Positions 15,103 through 24,225 of a stretch of DNA of 64,000 nucleotides are shown here, piece after piece. The stretch spans positions 2,900,501-2,964,500 of the forward strand of contig NZ_VWNA01000001.1 of the NCBI RefSeq assembly GCF_009600605.1, read 5' to 3'. The position numbers were made by a program, and so were the translations under genes. Position 1 is the stretch's first letter. Every line of letters begins with the position of its first letter. The notes beneath the pieces were generated by a model. That model saw only the letters and a program-made list of their open reading frames with translations. It made no database searches and had not been told where the DNA came from. The DNA is from Segnochrobactrum spirostomi. Lineage in GTDB: Bacteria; Pseudomonadota; Alphaproteobacteria; Rhizobiales; Segnochrobactraceae.

Positions 15103-16257
15103 ATGGCGATCCATTTCGAACGCGCGGAATTCGCGATCCGGCAGGAGCGGGTCCTCGAGGCGATGGCCGCGAACCGGCTCGACGCCCTCGTCCTGTTCGC
15201 GCCGGAAAGCATGTATTGGCTGACCGGCTACGACACCTTCGGCTTCTGCTTCTTCCAGGCGATGGTGATGACGCGGACTGGCCGGTTCGTCCTCATCACC
15301 CGGGCGCCGGACCTGCGGCAGGCCAAGGCGACCTCGATCGTCGAGGACGTTCGGGTCTGGGTCGATCGCGGCACCGCCGATCCCGTCGGCCAGCTCAAGG
15401 AGGTGCTCTTCGAGCTCGACCTCCTCGGCACCAATCTCGGCGTGGAATACGACACCCAGGGGCTGACCGCTGCGAACGGACGCAAGCTCGACGACGGGCT
15501 CGAGAGCTTCGCGACGCTTATCGACGCCTCGGCTTTGATCCCGGCGCTCCGCGCGGTGAAGAGCCCGGTGGAGATCGCCTATGCGCGCGAGGCGGCCCGG
15601 CTCGCCGATCTCGCCTACGAGGCGGGGCTCGCGGAGATCCGTCCGGGTGCCGACGAGGGCCGCATCCTCGCCGCGATGCAGGGGGCGGTGTTCGCCGCCG
15701 GTGGCGATTATCCCGGCAACTCCTTCATCATCGGCTCCGGCGCCGATGCGCTGCTGTGCCGGTACAAGACCGGCCGCCGCCGTCTCGACGCCCGCGATCA
15801 GATCACCCTCGAGTTCGCTGGCGTGTGGCGCCAATATCATGCGGCCCTGATGCGGACCGTCGTGATCGGCGCGCCGACGCCGCGCCATCTCGAACTCCAC
15901 GAGGCCGCCCGCGAGGCGCTCGCGGCGGTCGAAGGCGCGATGCGGCCGGGTTCGACCTGCGGCGACGTGTTCGACGCCCACGCGCGGGTGATGGATGGGC
16001 GGGGCCTGCAACCGCACCGGCTCAACGCTTGCGGCTATTCGCTGGGCGCGCGCTACGCGCCCTCGTGGATGGACCCGCCGATGTTCTATCGCGGCAACCA
16101 GACCCCGATCGAACCGAACATGATCCTGTTCGCGCACATGATCCTGTTCGACAGCGAGACCGAGACGGCGATGACGCTCGGGCGGACCTATCTGACGACC
16201 GCGGCCGACCCGGAGCCGCTGTCCCGCCTGCCGCTCGAACTCGCGGTCGTCGGATGA
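15103..16257 (+). CDS. M24-fold (creatinase/ectoine-hydrolase-like) protein without metal ligands
   Basis: The 384-residue product has the creatinase N-terminal domain (WLTGYDTFGF at 39-48) and a pita-bread C-terminal domain. Aminopeptidase P uses two Asp, one His and two Glu to bind metal. Here the first Asp position reads TLEFAGVW (235-242), the second reads YHAALMRT (245-252), the GHGIG histidine is replaced in GYSLG (311-315), and the EPG and ED positions read IEPNMILFAH and AMTLGR. It is therefore unlikely to be a metallopeptidase. A metal-free hydrolase of the creatinase or DoeA ectoine-hydrolase kind fits better. Start ATG 15103 follows GGAGGTGATCC. No ectoine, creatine or transport genes are adjacent, so the substrate is open. 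Confidence 0.75.
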   Translation: MAIHFERAEFAIRQERVLEAMAANRLDALVLFAPESMYWLTGYDTFGFCFFQAMVMTRTGRFVLITRAPDLRQAKATSIVEDVRVWVDRGTADPVGQLKEVLFELDLLGTNLGVEYDTQGLTAANGRKLDDGLESFATLIDASALIPALRAVKSPVEIAYAREAARLADLAYEAGLAEIRPGADEGRILAAMQGAVFAAGGDYPGNSFIIGSGADALLCRYKTGRRRLDARDQITLEFAGVWRQYHAALMRTVVIGAPTPRHLELHEAAREALAAVEGAMRPGSTCGDVFDAHARVMDGRGLQPHRLNACGYSLGARYAPSWMDPPMFYRGNQTPIEPNMILFAHMILFDSETETAMTLGRTYLTTAADPEPLSRLPLELAVVG

Positions 16258-16308
16258 GACGCGGGCCGTGGCGGGCTCTGGCCAGGCCGCGGCGATCCGG
16301 TTAGACAG

Positions 16309-16330
16309 GCGGAAGGCCCGGGCCCTCCGC
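16309..16330. repeat. 22-bp near-perfect palindrome
   Basis: The segment GCGGAAGG-CCCGGG-CCCTCCGC is self-complementary except at one symmetric pair of positions. It sits between the M24 gene and the lipoprotein gene. It lacks a T tract and a proper loop, so it could be an operator or a weak terminator; nothing identifies its partner. Confidence 0.4.
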
Positions 16331-16358
16331 GAGGCGACCGACGGCGAGGTGGCGTAGA

Positions 16359-16919
16359 ATGATTCGATCGGTCGGACGGTCTCTCGAAGGCACGAAGAGC
16401 CAGGGGCATGTCAACGGGTCCGGCGCGCCGAAGCGCAGCCGCGCGCCCTTGTTCGGTGCCGTGGGGCTGATGCTCGGGCTCGCGCTTGCGGGCTGCGGCC
16501 CGTCGAAGCCGTTCGTGCAGGAGAGCCCGTTCCCACCGGCGGTCGATCCCGCCAAGGCGACGATCTACATCGAGACCCCGACCGGCATCCCGGGCAACAC
16601 CGCCACCGCCCTGATGTCGAGCTTCAAGAAATATGCGAAGCAGGAGGGCGTCAATTTCGTCGCCCTCCGCGACACGCCGCCGACCTACAGCCTGCGCTGC
16701 CATTTCAACGCCGTCGGCGACACGGCCGCCGTCACCGTGATCTCGATCTGCGACATGGTCGACGGCGCCGGACGCCGCGTCCACCGCATCACGGTGCAGG
16801 AGCCGGGCGGCACGACCCAGGGCGATCCGTGGACCAGCGTCGGCACCGGCGTCTCCGATCTCATCGCCCAGCGCACCGTCGTCGCCATCCGCGCGTGGCT
16901 TTACGGCGGCAACGTCTGA
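16359..16919 (+). CDS. Putative lipoprotein of unknown function
   Basis: The 186-residue product has a lipobox at residues 41-46 (LALAGC), so C46 is the likely lipidated cysteine. A basic N-region (PKRSRAP) and a hydrophobic stretch (LFGAVGLMLGLALA) precede it. The signal peptide is unusually long if ATG 16359 is the true start. The mature part contains two further cysteines (YSLRCHF and ISICDMVDGAGRR), two short beta-rich repeats and a C-terminal DPWTSVGTGVSDLIAQRTV. It resembles short conserved lipoproteins of Hyphomicrobiales, but no function is recognised. The gene stands alone, with 215 bases without a gene before prs. Confidence 0.75.
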   Translation: MIRSVGRSLEGTKSQGHVNGSGAPKRSRAPLFGAVGLMLGLALAGCGPSKPFVQESPFPPAVDPAKATIYIETPTGIPGNTATALMSSFKKYAKQEGVNFVALRDTPPTYSLRCHFNAVGDTAAVTVISICDMVDGAGRRVHRITVQEPGGTTQGDPWTSVGTGVSDLIAQRTVVAIRAWLYGGNV

Positions 16920-17134
16920 GCGGCGCTGTGGGTGTGGCCGCTTTGCAAGAGGCCTGTCCGAAACGTGAACGGGGCGTTGTGGCGCCGCGGCGGGGTTGCT
17001 AAGGAAACCCCCATCGGATGAAGCGGAATGCGCACGGGCCGCACCTGCGCGCGGGGGCACGCCGCTGACCCGCCCCTCGTCGGGGCGGGCGGGGAACGAC
17101 GCGGGGCCGGCTCCGCACGGAGGCATAGTCTGAG

Positions 17135-18067
<933 letters not shown>

Positions 18068-18137
18068 GCCTGCCGGATCGGCCGTTTTCGGCGGATTCCG
18101 CTTCCCACGCGCACGCGATGCGGCTATGAAAGCGCCC

Positions 18138-18181
18138 GGCCCGCACCCCTGGAGGCGGGCCGAAGCCGTTTCGGCGGCTTT
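18138..18181 (+). terminator. Tandem hairpins between prs and rplY
   Basis: GGCCCGC/GCGGGCC (18138-18144 with 18155-18161) is followed immediately by AAGCCG/CGGCTT (18163-18168 with 18175-18180), ending in TTTA. The second resembles a weak intrinsic terminator. Equally it could be the leader structure of rplY, whose start lies 63 bases on. Confidence 0.42.
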
Positions 18182-18243
18182 ACCGGGACCGTGCGCGAGA
18201 TTGTCGCGCCGCCGGCGACACATCCTGCATCTGGAGAAGACCT

Positions 18244-18858
18244 ATGGCTCGTTCCTATGAGCTCGAGGCTTCGGTGCGCGATCGGGTTGGTAAGGGGGCC
18301 GCTCGCGCACTGCGCCGCGAACAGAAGATTCCTGCCGTGATCTACGGCGAGGGCAAGGCCGCGCTGCCGATCGCGCTTCCGGCCAAGGAAGTTACGCTGA
18401 AGCTCCACGCCGGCGGCTTCCTGACCACGGTCGCCACCATCGCGGTGGCCGGCGAGAAGATCCGCGTGATCCCGCGCGACTTCCAGCTCGACCCGGTCCG
18501 CGACACGCTGGTCCACATCGACTTCCTGCGCGTCGGCCGTGATTCGCACGTCACCGTCGAAGTGCCGGTCCACTTCGAGAACGAGGCGAACTCGCCCGGT
18601 CTGAAGCGTGGCGGCGTCCTCAACATCGTGGCCCACACGCTGACCCTCGATTGCCCGGCGGATGCGATCCCCGAGGCGATCACGGTCGACCTCGCCGGCC
18701 TCGAGATCGGCGATTCGGTGCATCTCTCGGCCGTCAAGCTGCCGGCGAACACCCATGCCATCGTGCATGGCGACGAGCCGACCATCGCGACGATCGCCGC
18801 TCCGGCCGTGCTCCCCGAGGAGCCGGCGGCCGCTGCTGCGGAGCCCGCCAAGGGCTGA
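18244..18858 (+). CDS. rplY: 50S ribosomal protein L25/general stress protein Ctc
   Basis: This ribosomal protein binds 5S rRNA. The 204-residue form is the long CTC type with an N-terminal L25 domain (about 1-95: [24 protein letters not shown]) and a C-terminal TL5/CTC beta domain (about 100-185, with [21 protein letters not shown]). An Ala/Glu-rich tail follows. The start ATG 18244 follows GGAGAAGACCT. It is followed after 42 bases by pth, the usual neighbour. The short E. coli L25 has only the first domain, so its length places it in the CTC group. Confidence 0.95.
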   Translation: MARSYELEASVRDRVGKGAARALRREQKIPAVIYGEGKAALPIALPAKEVTLKLHAGGFLTTVATIAVAGEKIRVIPRDFQLDPVRDTLVHIDFLRVGRDSHVTVEVPVHFENEANSPGLKRGGVLNIVAHTLTLDCPADAIPEAITVDLAGLEIGDSVHLSAVKLPANTHAIVHGDEPTIATIAAPAVLPEEPAAAAAEPAKG

Positions 18859-18900
18859 TCCCCGATTGCTGCCGGTTCCGGCAAACGCGGAAGGGTTCCC

Positions 18901-19659
18901 ATGCTGATCCTGGTCGGCCTCGGCAATCCCGGCTCCGCGTATGTCAAGAACCGGCACAATATCGGCTTCATGGCCGTGGACGCGATCCACGGCCATTTTC
19001 GTTTCGCCCCCTGGCGCCAGAAATTTCAGGCTGAGATCGCCGAAGGCAGCCTCGGCGGGGAGCGCGTGCTTCTGATGAAGCCGCTCACCTACATGAACGA
19101 ATCCGGCCGGGCGGTGGCCGAGGCCGCGCGCTTCTATAAGGTCGAGCCGGGCGGCATCGTGGTGTTCCACGACGAGCTCGATCTGCCGCCGGGCAAGTTC
19201 CGCGTGAAGACCGGGGGCGGCCACGGCGGCCACAACGGCCTGCGCTCGATCACCCAGCACATGGGCGACGCCTATCGCCGCGTCCGCCTCGGCATCGGCC
19301 ATCCGGGCGCGAAGGAACTCGTCCACGGCTACGTGCTGCACGATTTCGCCAAGGCCGATCAGGCGTGGATCGATCCGTTGCTCGCCGCGATGGCCGACAA
19401 CGCCGAACTCCTCGCCGACGGCAAGGACGCGACGTTCGCGAACCGGGTGCACCTGGCGCTCCAGCCCGACGACGGCAAGCCGGCGCGGGGCAGCAAGAAG
19501 GCGGACGCCGCGGTGAAGGATGCCGAGGTCGCGCCCGGCACGAAGCCGGCGGCCGGCAGCGCTCCCGCTGCGAAGAAGGACGCTGCTGAGCCGACCTCGA
19601 CCGCCGCCCAGGGACCGCTCGCGGCCGGGCTCGCGAAGCTCTTCTCCGGCCGCCGCTGA
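18901..19659 (+). CDS. pth: Peptidyl-tRNA hydrolase
   Basis: Pth recycles peptidyl-tRNA by cleaving the ester bond between peptide and tRNA. The catalytic core is residues 1-185, with [18 protein letters not shown] (catalytic His near residue 21), [39 protein letters not shown] and the RLGIGHPG segment. The total of 252 residues exceeds the usual 190-200. Residues from about 187 on form an Ala/Lys/Pro-rich, probably disordered tail ending in [13 protein letters not shown]. Such tails occur in several alphaproteobacterial Pth proteins. The gene is downstream of rplY and convergent with the MBL gene 19 bases away. Confidence 0.94.
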   Translation: MLILVGLGNPGSAYVKNRHNIGFMAVDAIHGHFRFAPWRQKFQAEIAEGSLGGERVLLMKPLTYMNESGRAVAEAARFYKVEPGGIVVFHDELDLPPGKFRVKTGGGHGGHNGLRSITQHMGDAYRRVRLGIGHPGAKELVHGYVLHDFAKADQAWIDPLLAAMADNAELLADGKDATFANRVHLALQPDDGKPARGSKKADAAVKDAEVAPGTKPAAGSAPAAKKDAAEPTSTAAQGPLAAGLAKLFSGRR

Positions 19660-19678
19660 CACTGCCGCGCCCGGGAGT

Positions 19679-20437
19679 TCAGCCGGGCGTCAGATGACAG
19701 CCGGGTTTGCGGCGGCCCTCGAGATAATCTCGCACGATCTCGCCGAGCCGCGCCCGCCCGAAACTCGGGAAATGGCCGCCGTGGACGACCTCGACCGGCA
19801 GCGTCAGGAGGCGCTCCAGCGAGGCGACATAATCGTCGAGATCGGAATGGTAGGCGTCGTCGATCAGCGGGCCGTCATAGACGATGTCGCCGGAGATCAG
19901 CGTGCCCGTCGCCTTCTCCCACAGCGCGATGCCGCCCGGCGAATGGCCCGGCGTGTGGATCACCTCGAAGGCGCGATCGCCGAGATCGACGACGTCGCCG
20001 TCGTTGAGGAGGCGGTCCGCCGGCGCGGGGGGCACGCGATAGGCATCGGCGCGCCAGTCCGGCGGAAAGGCGTCGAACATCTCGTCGGTGGCGTAGCGGT
20101 CGGCCGCGGTCCATTCGTTGCGCGGATCGGCGAGGATTTCCGCCTCGGCGCAGTGGACGCAGCGATCGGCGAATTCGTGGTGCGAGCCGATGTGGTCGAA
20201 ATGGGTGTGGCTCGCCACGCACACGAGGGGCCGCCCAGTGAGCAGCGGCACATGGCGGCGCAGCGGCACCGCGCCGAGCCCGCTATCGACCACGAGATCG
20301 CGCTCGCGCCCGCGCACGTGCCACATGTTGCAGCGGTAGAACGGCTTGATCCAGGGCTCGTGGATCAGGGTGATGCCGTCGGCCTGCGGCACCGTCTCGT
20401 ACCAGCGGTCGGCCGCGATGATGTCGAGCGTCGCCAT
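19679..20437 (-). CDS. MBL-fold metallo-hydrolase
   Basis: This is a metallo-beta-lactamase-fold hydrolase of 252 residues, without a signal peptide. The zinc ligands are H77-T-H79-F-D81-H82 (SHTHFDHIG), a later His in TPGHSPGGIALW, the Asp in LISGDIVYDG and a C-terminal His in VHGGHFPSFG. It is the last gene of a five-gene run (amidinohydrolase, two permeases, ATPase, this gene), 7 bases downstream of the ATPase gene. It probably acts on the transported substrate or a breakdown product, but family membership does not name the reaction; glyoxalase II, lactonase and amidase activities all occur in this fold. Confidence 0.83.
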   Translation of the reverse strand: MATLDIIAADRWYETVPQADGITLIHEPWIKPFYRCNMWHVRGRERDLVVDSGLGAVPLRRHVPLLTGRPLVCVASHTHFDHIGSHHEFADRCVHCAEAEILADPRNEWTAADRYATDEMFDAFPPDWRADAYRVPPAPADRLLNDGDVVDLGDRAFEVIHTPGHSPGGIALWEKATGTLISGDIVYDGPLIDDAYHSDLDDYVASLERLLTLPVEVVHGGHFPSFGRARLGEIVRDYLEGRRKPGCHLTPG

Positions 20438-20444
20438 GGGGCCC

Positions 20445-21506
20445 TCACGCGGTGACGAGAACGAGATCCGACGGCCGGCAGGACAGCATCAAGGCAGCGC
20501 CCTCGGCGGGGGCGGCATCGGGCGGCAGGCGCAGCACGAAGGTCTGACCGCCCGTCTCCGCCTCGGCGATGACGCGGAAATGGGCGCCCTGGAACACCGC
20601 CTCGCGGATGCGGACCGCACCGAGGAAGACCGCGCCGGAGCCGTCGGCGCGGATGTTCTCCGGCCGCACGATCAGCGCCGCGGCGCTGCCCGCCGCCGCC
20701 TCGCCGGCGACGCTGAAGCGCCCGATCGCCGTCTCGACCTCGGCCGCGCCGGCTTGGGAGGCGACGACCTTGCCTTCGATCTGGGTGCTCTCACCCATGA
20801 AGGCGGCGGTGAAGCGGGTTGCCGGACGGGCATAGACGCGCGACGGCGGGCCGGCATCCTCGATGCGGCCCTTGTTCATCACGACGACGAGGGTGGCGAG
20901 CGCCATCGCCTCTTCCTGGTCGTGGGTGACGTGGACGAAGGAGCGGCCGGTGCGTTTCTGGAGCGCGAGCAGTTCGTCCTGCATCTGGCGGCGCAGATTG
21001 AGGTCGAGGGCGCCGAGGGGTTCGTCGAGGAGCAGGATCTCCGGCTCCACCACGAGGGCGCGGGCGAGCGCGACGCGCTGGCGCTGGCCGCCCGACATTT
21101 CGTGGATGCCGCGGGAACCGAAGGCGCCGAGCCCGACCATCTCGAGCGCGGCCTCCGCCCGCTTGAGCCGCTCCGCGCCCGGCACGCCGCGGACCCGCAG
21201 GCCGAAGCCGACATTGTTGGCGACCGACATGTGCGGAAACAGGGCGTAGTCCTGGAACACGGTGGTGGTCGGCCGCGCCGCCGGATCGAGCGCGGTGACG
21301 TCCTGCCCGGCGATCTCGATGCGGCCGGAGGTCGGCACCGTGAAGCCGCCGATCACCGACAGCAGCGTCGTCTTGCCCGAGCCCGACGGCCCGAGCAGCA
21401 CGACATAGGAGCCGGCGCCGACGGACAGGCTCACGTCGGCGAGGGCGACGACGTCCCGGTAGGCCTTGCGGATGCGGTCGACGACGAGATGGGGACGGTC
21501 GCTCAT
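20445..21506 (-). CDS. ABC transporter ATP-binding protein, spermidine/putrescine (PotA) type
   Basis: This is the cytoplasmic ATPase of a polyamine/iron-class importer, with 353 residues from ATG 21504-21506. Walker A is GPSGSGKTT at 39-47. The Q-loop, the signature MSGGQRQRVALARAL and Walker B with D-loop LLLDEPLGALD follow. The C-terminal third carries a TOBE regulatory domain (about 280-350), as in PotA. Its ATG overlaps the TGA of the upstream permease gene by 4 bases, so the two are translationally coupled. No binding-protein gene is present in the operon. The substrate is inferred to be a polyamine or guanidino compound from the PotABC-like architecture and the linked amidinohydrolase. 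Confidence 0.9.
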   Translation of the reverse strand: MSDRPHLVVDRIRKAYRDVVALADVSLSVGAGSYVVLLGPSGSGKTTLLSVIGGFTVPTSGRIEIAGQDVTALDPAARPTTTVFQDYALFPHMSVANNVGFGLRVRGVPGAERLKRAEAALEMVGLGAFGSRGIHEMSGGQRQRVALARALVVEPEILLLDEPLGALDLNLRRQMQDELLALQKRTGRSFVHVTHDQEEAMALATLVVVMNKGRIEDAGPPSRVYARPATRFTAAFMGESTQIEGKVVASQAGAAEVETAIGRFSVAGEAAAGSAAALIVRPENIRADGSGAVFLGAVRIREAVFQGAHFRVIAEAETGGQTFVLRLPPDAAPAEGAALMLSCRPSDLVLVTA

Positions 21507-22303
21507 CGGCGCCTCTTTCCGAACAGGAGCGCTTCGACCGCCGCCACGAGGACGATCGAGCAGACGAAGATGAGGGACCCGACGGCGTTGGTCTGCGGGT
21601 TGAGACCGCCGCGCAGCATCGACCAGATCACCACCGGCAGCGTCACGTCGAAGCGGGTGACGAGATAGGCGATCAGGAACTCGTCCCAGGACAGGGTGAA
21701 GCAGAGGCAGAAGGCGGCGATCAGCGCGGGCGCGATCATCGGCACCGTGATCGTGGTCAGGATGCGGAAGGTCGAGGCACCGAGATCGCGCGCCGCCCAT
21801 TCGATCTTGCGCTGGTGCTCGCCGAGCTGGCCGAGGCAGATCGCGAAGGCGAGCGGCATGTTGATGACGACGTGGCCGACCACCACCATCGGCAGCGAGG
21901 GGCCGAGCCCGAACGCCGAGAGCCCGACGAGGAGCCCCATGCCGACGAGGAGATAAGAGACGGCAAGCGGCAACAGGATGATCGCCTGGAGCGCCGAGCG
22001 GCCGCGGAATTCATAGCGCGCCAGTCCGTAGGCGGCGAGGAAGCCGAGCATGACCGAGAGCGCCGACGAGCCGAGCCCGACGATCAGGGAGTTGAAGAGG
22101 CCGTCCATCAGCCGGTCGTTGGCGAACAGGCGTTCGTACCAGACGAGGGTCGGCCCTTTGAACGGCGGCACCGGCAGGGCGCCGTCCTGGAACGAGAACA
22201 GGATGAGGACGGCGACGGGCAGGAAGATGAAGACGTAGCCGAGCGTCAGATAGCCGAAGGCGACGACGTTTCCGGCACGGCGCAGGAGGGGCACGCTCGC
22301 CAT
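21503..22303 (-). CDS. ABC transporter permease, PotC type
   Basis: This is an inner-membrane permease of 266 residues with about six hydrophobic helices. The conserved EAA loop reads EWAARDLGASTFRILTTITVP (about 166-186), the contact site for the ATPase. N-terminal LGYVFIFLPVAVLILFSF matches the first helix of PotC-like permeases. The stop overlaps the start of the ATPase gene by 4 bases, and the start lies 3 bases after the PotB-like gene's stop. Together with that gene it forms the heteromeric channel of a type I importer. The substrate is not fixed by sequence. Confidence 0.9.
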   Translation of the reverse strand: MASVPLLRRAGNVVAFGYLTLGYVFIFLPVAVLILFSFQDGALPVPPFKGPTLVWYERLFANDRLMDGLFNSLIVGLGSSALSVMLGFLAAYGLARYEFRGRSALQAIILLPLAVSYLLVGMGLLVGLSAFGLGPSLPMVVVGHVVINMPLAFAICLGQLGEHQRKIEWAARDLGASTFRILTTITVPMIAPALIAAFCLCFTLSWDEFLIAYLVTRFDVTLPVVIWSMLRGGLNPQTNAVGSLIFVCSIVLVAAVEALLFGKRRR

Positions 22304-22306
22304 GGG

Positions 22307-23167
22307 TCAGAGCCTCGACATGCGCAGCCAGCGCTGCATCGCGAGATAGACGACGGCGACGACGACCGTCATCAGGAGCGACATGGTGGAGGCCATCGGC
22401 AGATCGAGCTGGCGCTGGATCTGCATCATCACGAGCTGCGGCAACAAGAGCTCCTTCAGGCCGCCGAGGATCTGCGGCGTGACGAAGTCGCCGATGCACA
22501 GGACGACCGTGAGGAAGGCGCCGACCGCCATGCCGGGCACGCTCAAGGGCAGCGTCACCATGAGGAAGGTGCGCCAGCGGCTCGCCCCGAGGTCCTGGGC
22601 GGCGAGCGCATAGCGCGGATTGATCTGCACGAGGTTGGCATAGATCGTCAGCGTGTTGAGCATGACGAAGAAGTGGACGAAGCCGACGATCGTGGCGCCG
22701 GGATTGTAGGCGAGCATCAGGGGCCGCTCGACGAGGCCGAGATTGACGAGCACCCAATTGACGATGCCCGACGGCGACAGCGCCAGCAGCCACGCATAGG
22801 AGCGCACCACGTAGGAGGTCCAGAACGGCACGATGGCGAGCGCCAGCGCCAGGCGCTGCCAGGACTTCGGCACCCGGTAGGCGATCACCCAGGCGAACGG
22901 GTAGGCGAGGGCGAGGCTGACGACGACGACGAGCGTCGTCGTCACCACCGAGTTCCACAAGGCCTTCGCATAGGCCGCGTTCGAGAAGAACAGGACGTAG
23001 TTCGCCACCGAATACCCGCTCGCACCGAGCGGCTTCAGGCTGACGGCGACCATCATGAGCACCGGGGCCGCGAAGAACACCGCGATCCACGCGGCGGCCG
23101 GCAGCGCGAAGCCGAAGCCGGCGATCCGGCTGCGCCGCGCCGCGCGCTGTTCGTTCGTAAGGGTCAC
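22307..23167 (-). CDS. ABC transporter permease, PotB type
   Basis: This is the first inner-membrane permease of the importer, 286 residues, with about six hydrophobic helices. The EAA loop reads LAAQDLGASRWRTFLMVTLPLS (about 189-210). N-terminal FALPAAAWIAVFFAAPVLMMVAVS is the usual PotB first helix. It lies 89 bases downstream of the amidinohydrolase gene and 3 bases before the PotC-like gene. The gap upstream is too small to encode a periplasmic binding protein, which is the normal partner, so the binding protein must be encoded elsewhere. Confidence 0.9.
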   Translation of the reverse strand: MTLTNEQRAARRSRIAGFGFALPAAAWIAVFFAAPVLMMVAVSLKPLGASGYSVANYVLFFSNAAYAKALWNSVVTTTLVVVVSLALAYPFAWVIAYRVPKSWQRLALALAIVPFWTSYVVRSYAWLLALSPSGIVNWVLVNLGLVERPLMLAYNPGATIVGFVHFFVMLNTLTIYANLVQINPRYALAAQDLGASRWRTFLMVTLPLSVPGMAVGAFLTVVLCIGDFVTPQILGGLKELLLPQLVMMQIQRQLDLPMASTMSLLMTVVVAVVYLAMQRWLRMSRL

Positions 23168-23256
23168 GGGCGCTCACGCTCCGCTCAGGGGACGAAGACC
23201 GAGGGACCGCGGCCGTCCGGCCGCCGGTCCTTCATGCGATGGCGCGGCGGCGTGCC

Positions 23257-24111
23257 TCAGGCCGGGTCGCGGCGCAGCGGCATCGTCATGCAATGGACGC
23301 TGCCGCCGCCGGCGGCGAACAGGTCGAGCTCCGGATCGAGCACGGTCACGCCCTCGGCGCGCAAGGCCGCGTTGATGCGGCGGCTGTGGCGGGGCGAGAT
23401 GACCCGATCGCCGCCGAGGGCGAGCAGGTTGCAGCTCATCTCCATGACCTCGCGATAGGTCGCTTCGACGATCCCGATCCCGTGGGCCTTCAGCCAATCG
23501 GCGAACTCGTCGCCGAGGACCTCGGTGCAGGCCACGGCGAGGCGGTCGGTCGCCATGCAGAACAGCACGTCGAGGTGCAGGAAATGCTCGGCGAAGCCTT
23601 CGAGACGGACTTCCCAGCCCTTCTCGGCGAACCATTGGCCGAATTGCTCGGCACCCTCGCGGTCGGTGCGGCCGCCCGAGTGGCCGACGACGAGGAGGCC
23701 GTCGCGGATGATGTGAATGTCGCCGCCCTCGACCGTGCCGCGGGTGCCGTAGTTCCAGAACCCGCCGTGCTCGCCGTAGAACTTGAGGATCGAGGCATAT
23801 TCGCCGCGCCGCTGCGGCATGGCGAGGGTGGTCATCACCGGCCCCCACGGGGTCGTCTGGCTCGAATCCCGAGTATAGACCTGATATTTCAGGTGCGCCT
23901 CGGGCTCGATGTAGTGCCGGGTGACGCCGGCGTGGTCGAGCGCGTCCTCGAGCTCACGATATTGTGCCTGGAGGCGCTGGTGATCGATCCGCTTGTCGCT
24001 CGCGAGGGTGTCGCGGGCGATCGAGTTGGTCGGAATCCACTGATAATGGTCCGGCGGGCACAAAAGCACGTCGCGCAGGACGCCGGTTTCGGAATCGACC
24101 GACCAAGTCAC
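23257..24111 (-). CDS. Amidinohydrolase/amidinotransferase superfamily protein (DDAH/arginine deiminase-like)
   Basis: This is a guanidine-modifying enzyme of the pentein fold, 284 residues from the GTG at 24109-24111, chosen because GGGGAG lies 8 bases upstream; an ATG 36 bases further up gives a longer form. The superfamily catalytic set is visible: TVEGGDIHI (substrate Glu/Asp), HFLHLDVLFC (general-base His) and the near-C-terminal SVHCMTMPL (nucleophilic Cys). The length fits dimethylarginine dimethylaminohydrolase-like proteins rather than arginine deiminase (about 410) or agmatine deiminase (about 370). It heads the importer operon and is divergent from a LysR gene, suggesting uptake and breakdown of an arginine-like compound. 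The exact substrate is unknown. Confidence 0.83.
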   Translation of the reverse strand: MTWSVDSETGVLRDVLLCPPDHYQWIPTNSIARDTLASDKRIDHQRLQAQYRELEDALDHAGVTRHYIEPEAHLKYQVYTRDSSQTTPWGPVMTTLAMPQRRGEYASILKFYGEHGGFWNYGTRGTVEGGDIHIIRDGLLVVGHSGGRTDREGAEQFGQWFAEKGWEVRLEGFAEHFLHLDVLFCMATDRLAVACTEVLGDEFADWLKAHGIGIVEATYREVMEMSCNLLALGGDRVISPRHSRRINAALRAEGVTVLDPELDLFAAGGGSVHCMTMPLRRDPA

Positions 24112-24175
24112 GGCTCGTTCTCCCCTCACTTCATGACCCCTCGACATTGCCTCGCATTCGCCCCACAGAACATAG

Positions 24176-24185
24176 CGTTCGAACG
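24176..24185. promoter_or_regulatory. Candidate operator between amidinohydrolase and LysR genes
   Basis: CGTTCGAACG is a perfect 10-bp palindrome in the 114-base divergent region. Twenty-two bases after its centre a second TTCTCGAA half-element occurs (24201-24208). A site in this region is expected for a LysR regulator controlling a divergent operon; identity as the operator is inferred. Confidence 0.35.
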
Positions 24186-24225
24186 GTGCATGCTTTCAGA
24201 TTTCTCGAAGTAAGGGGTTCGTCCG

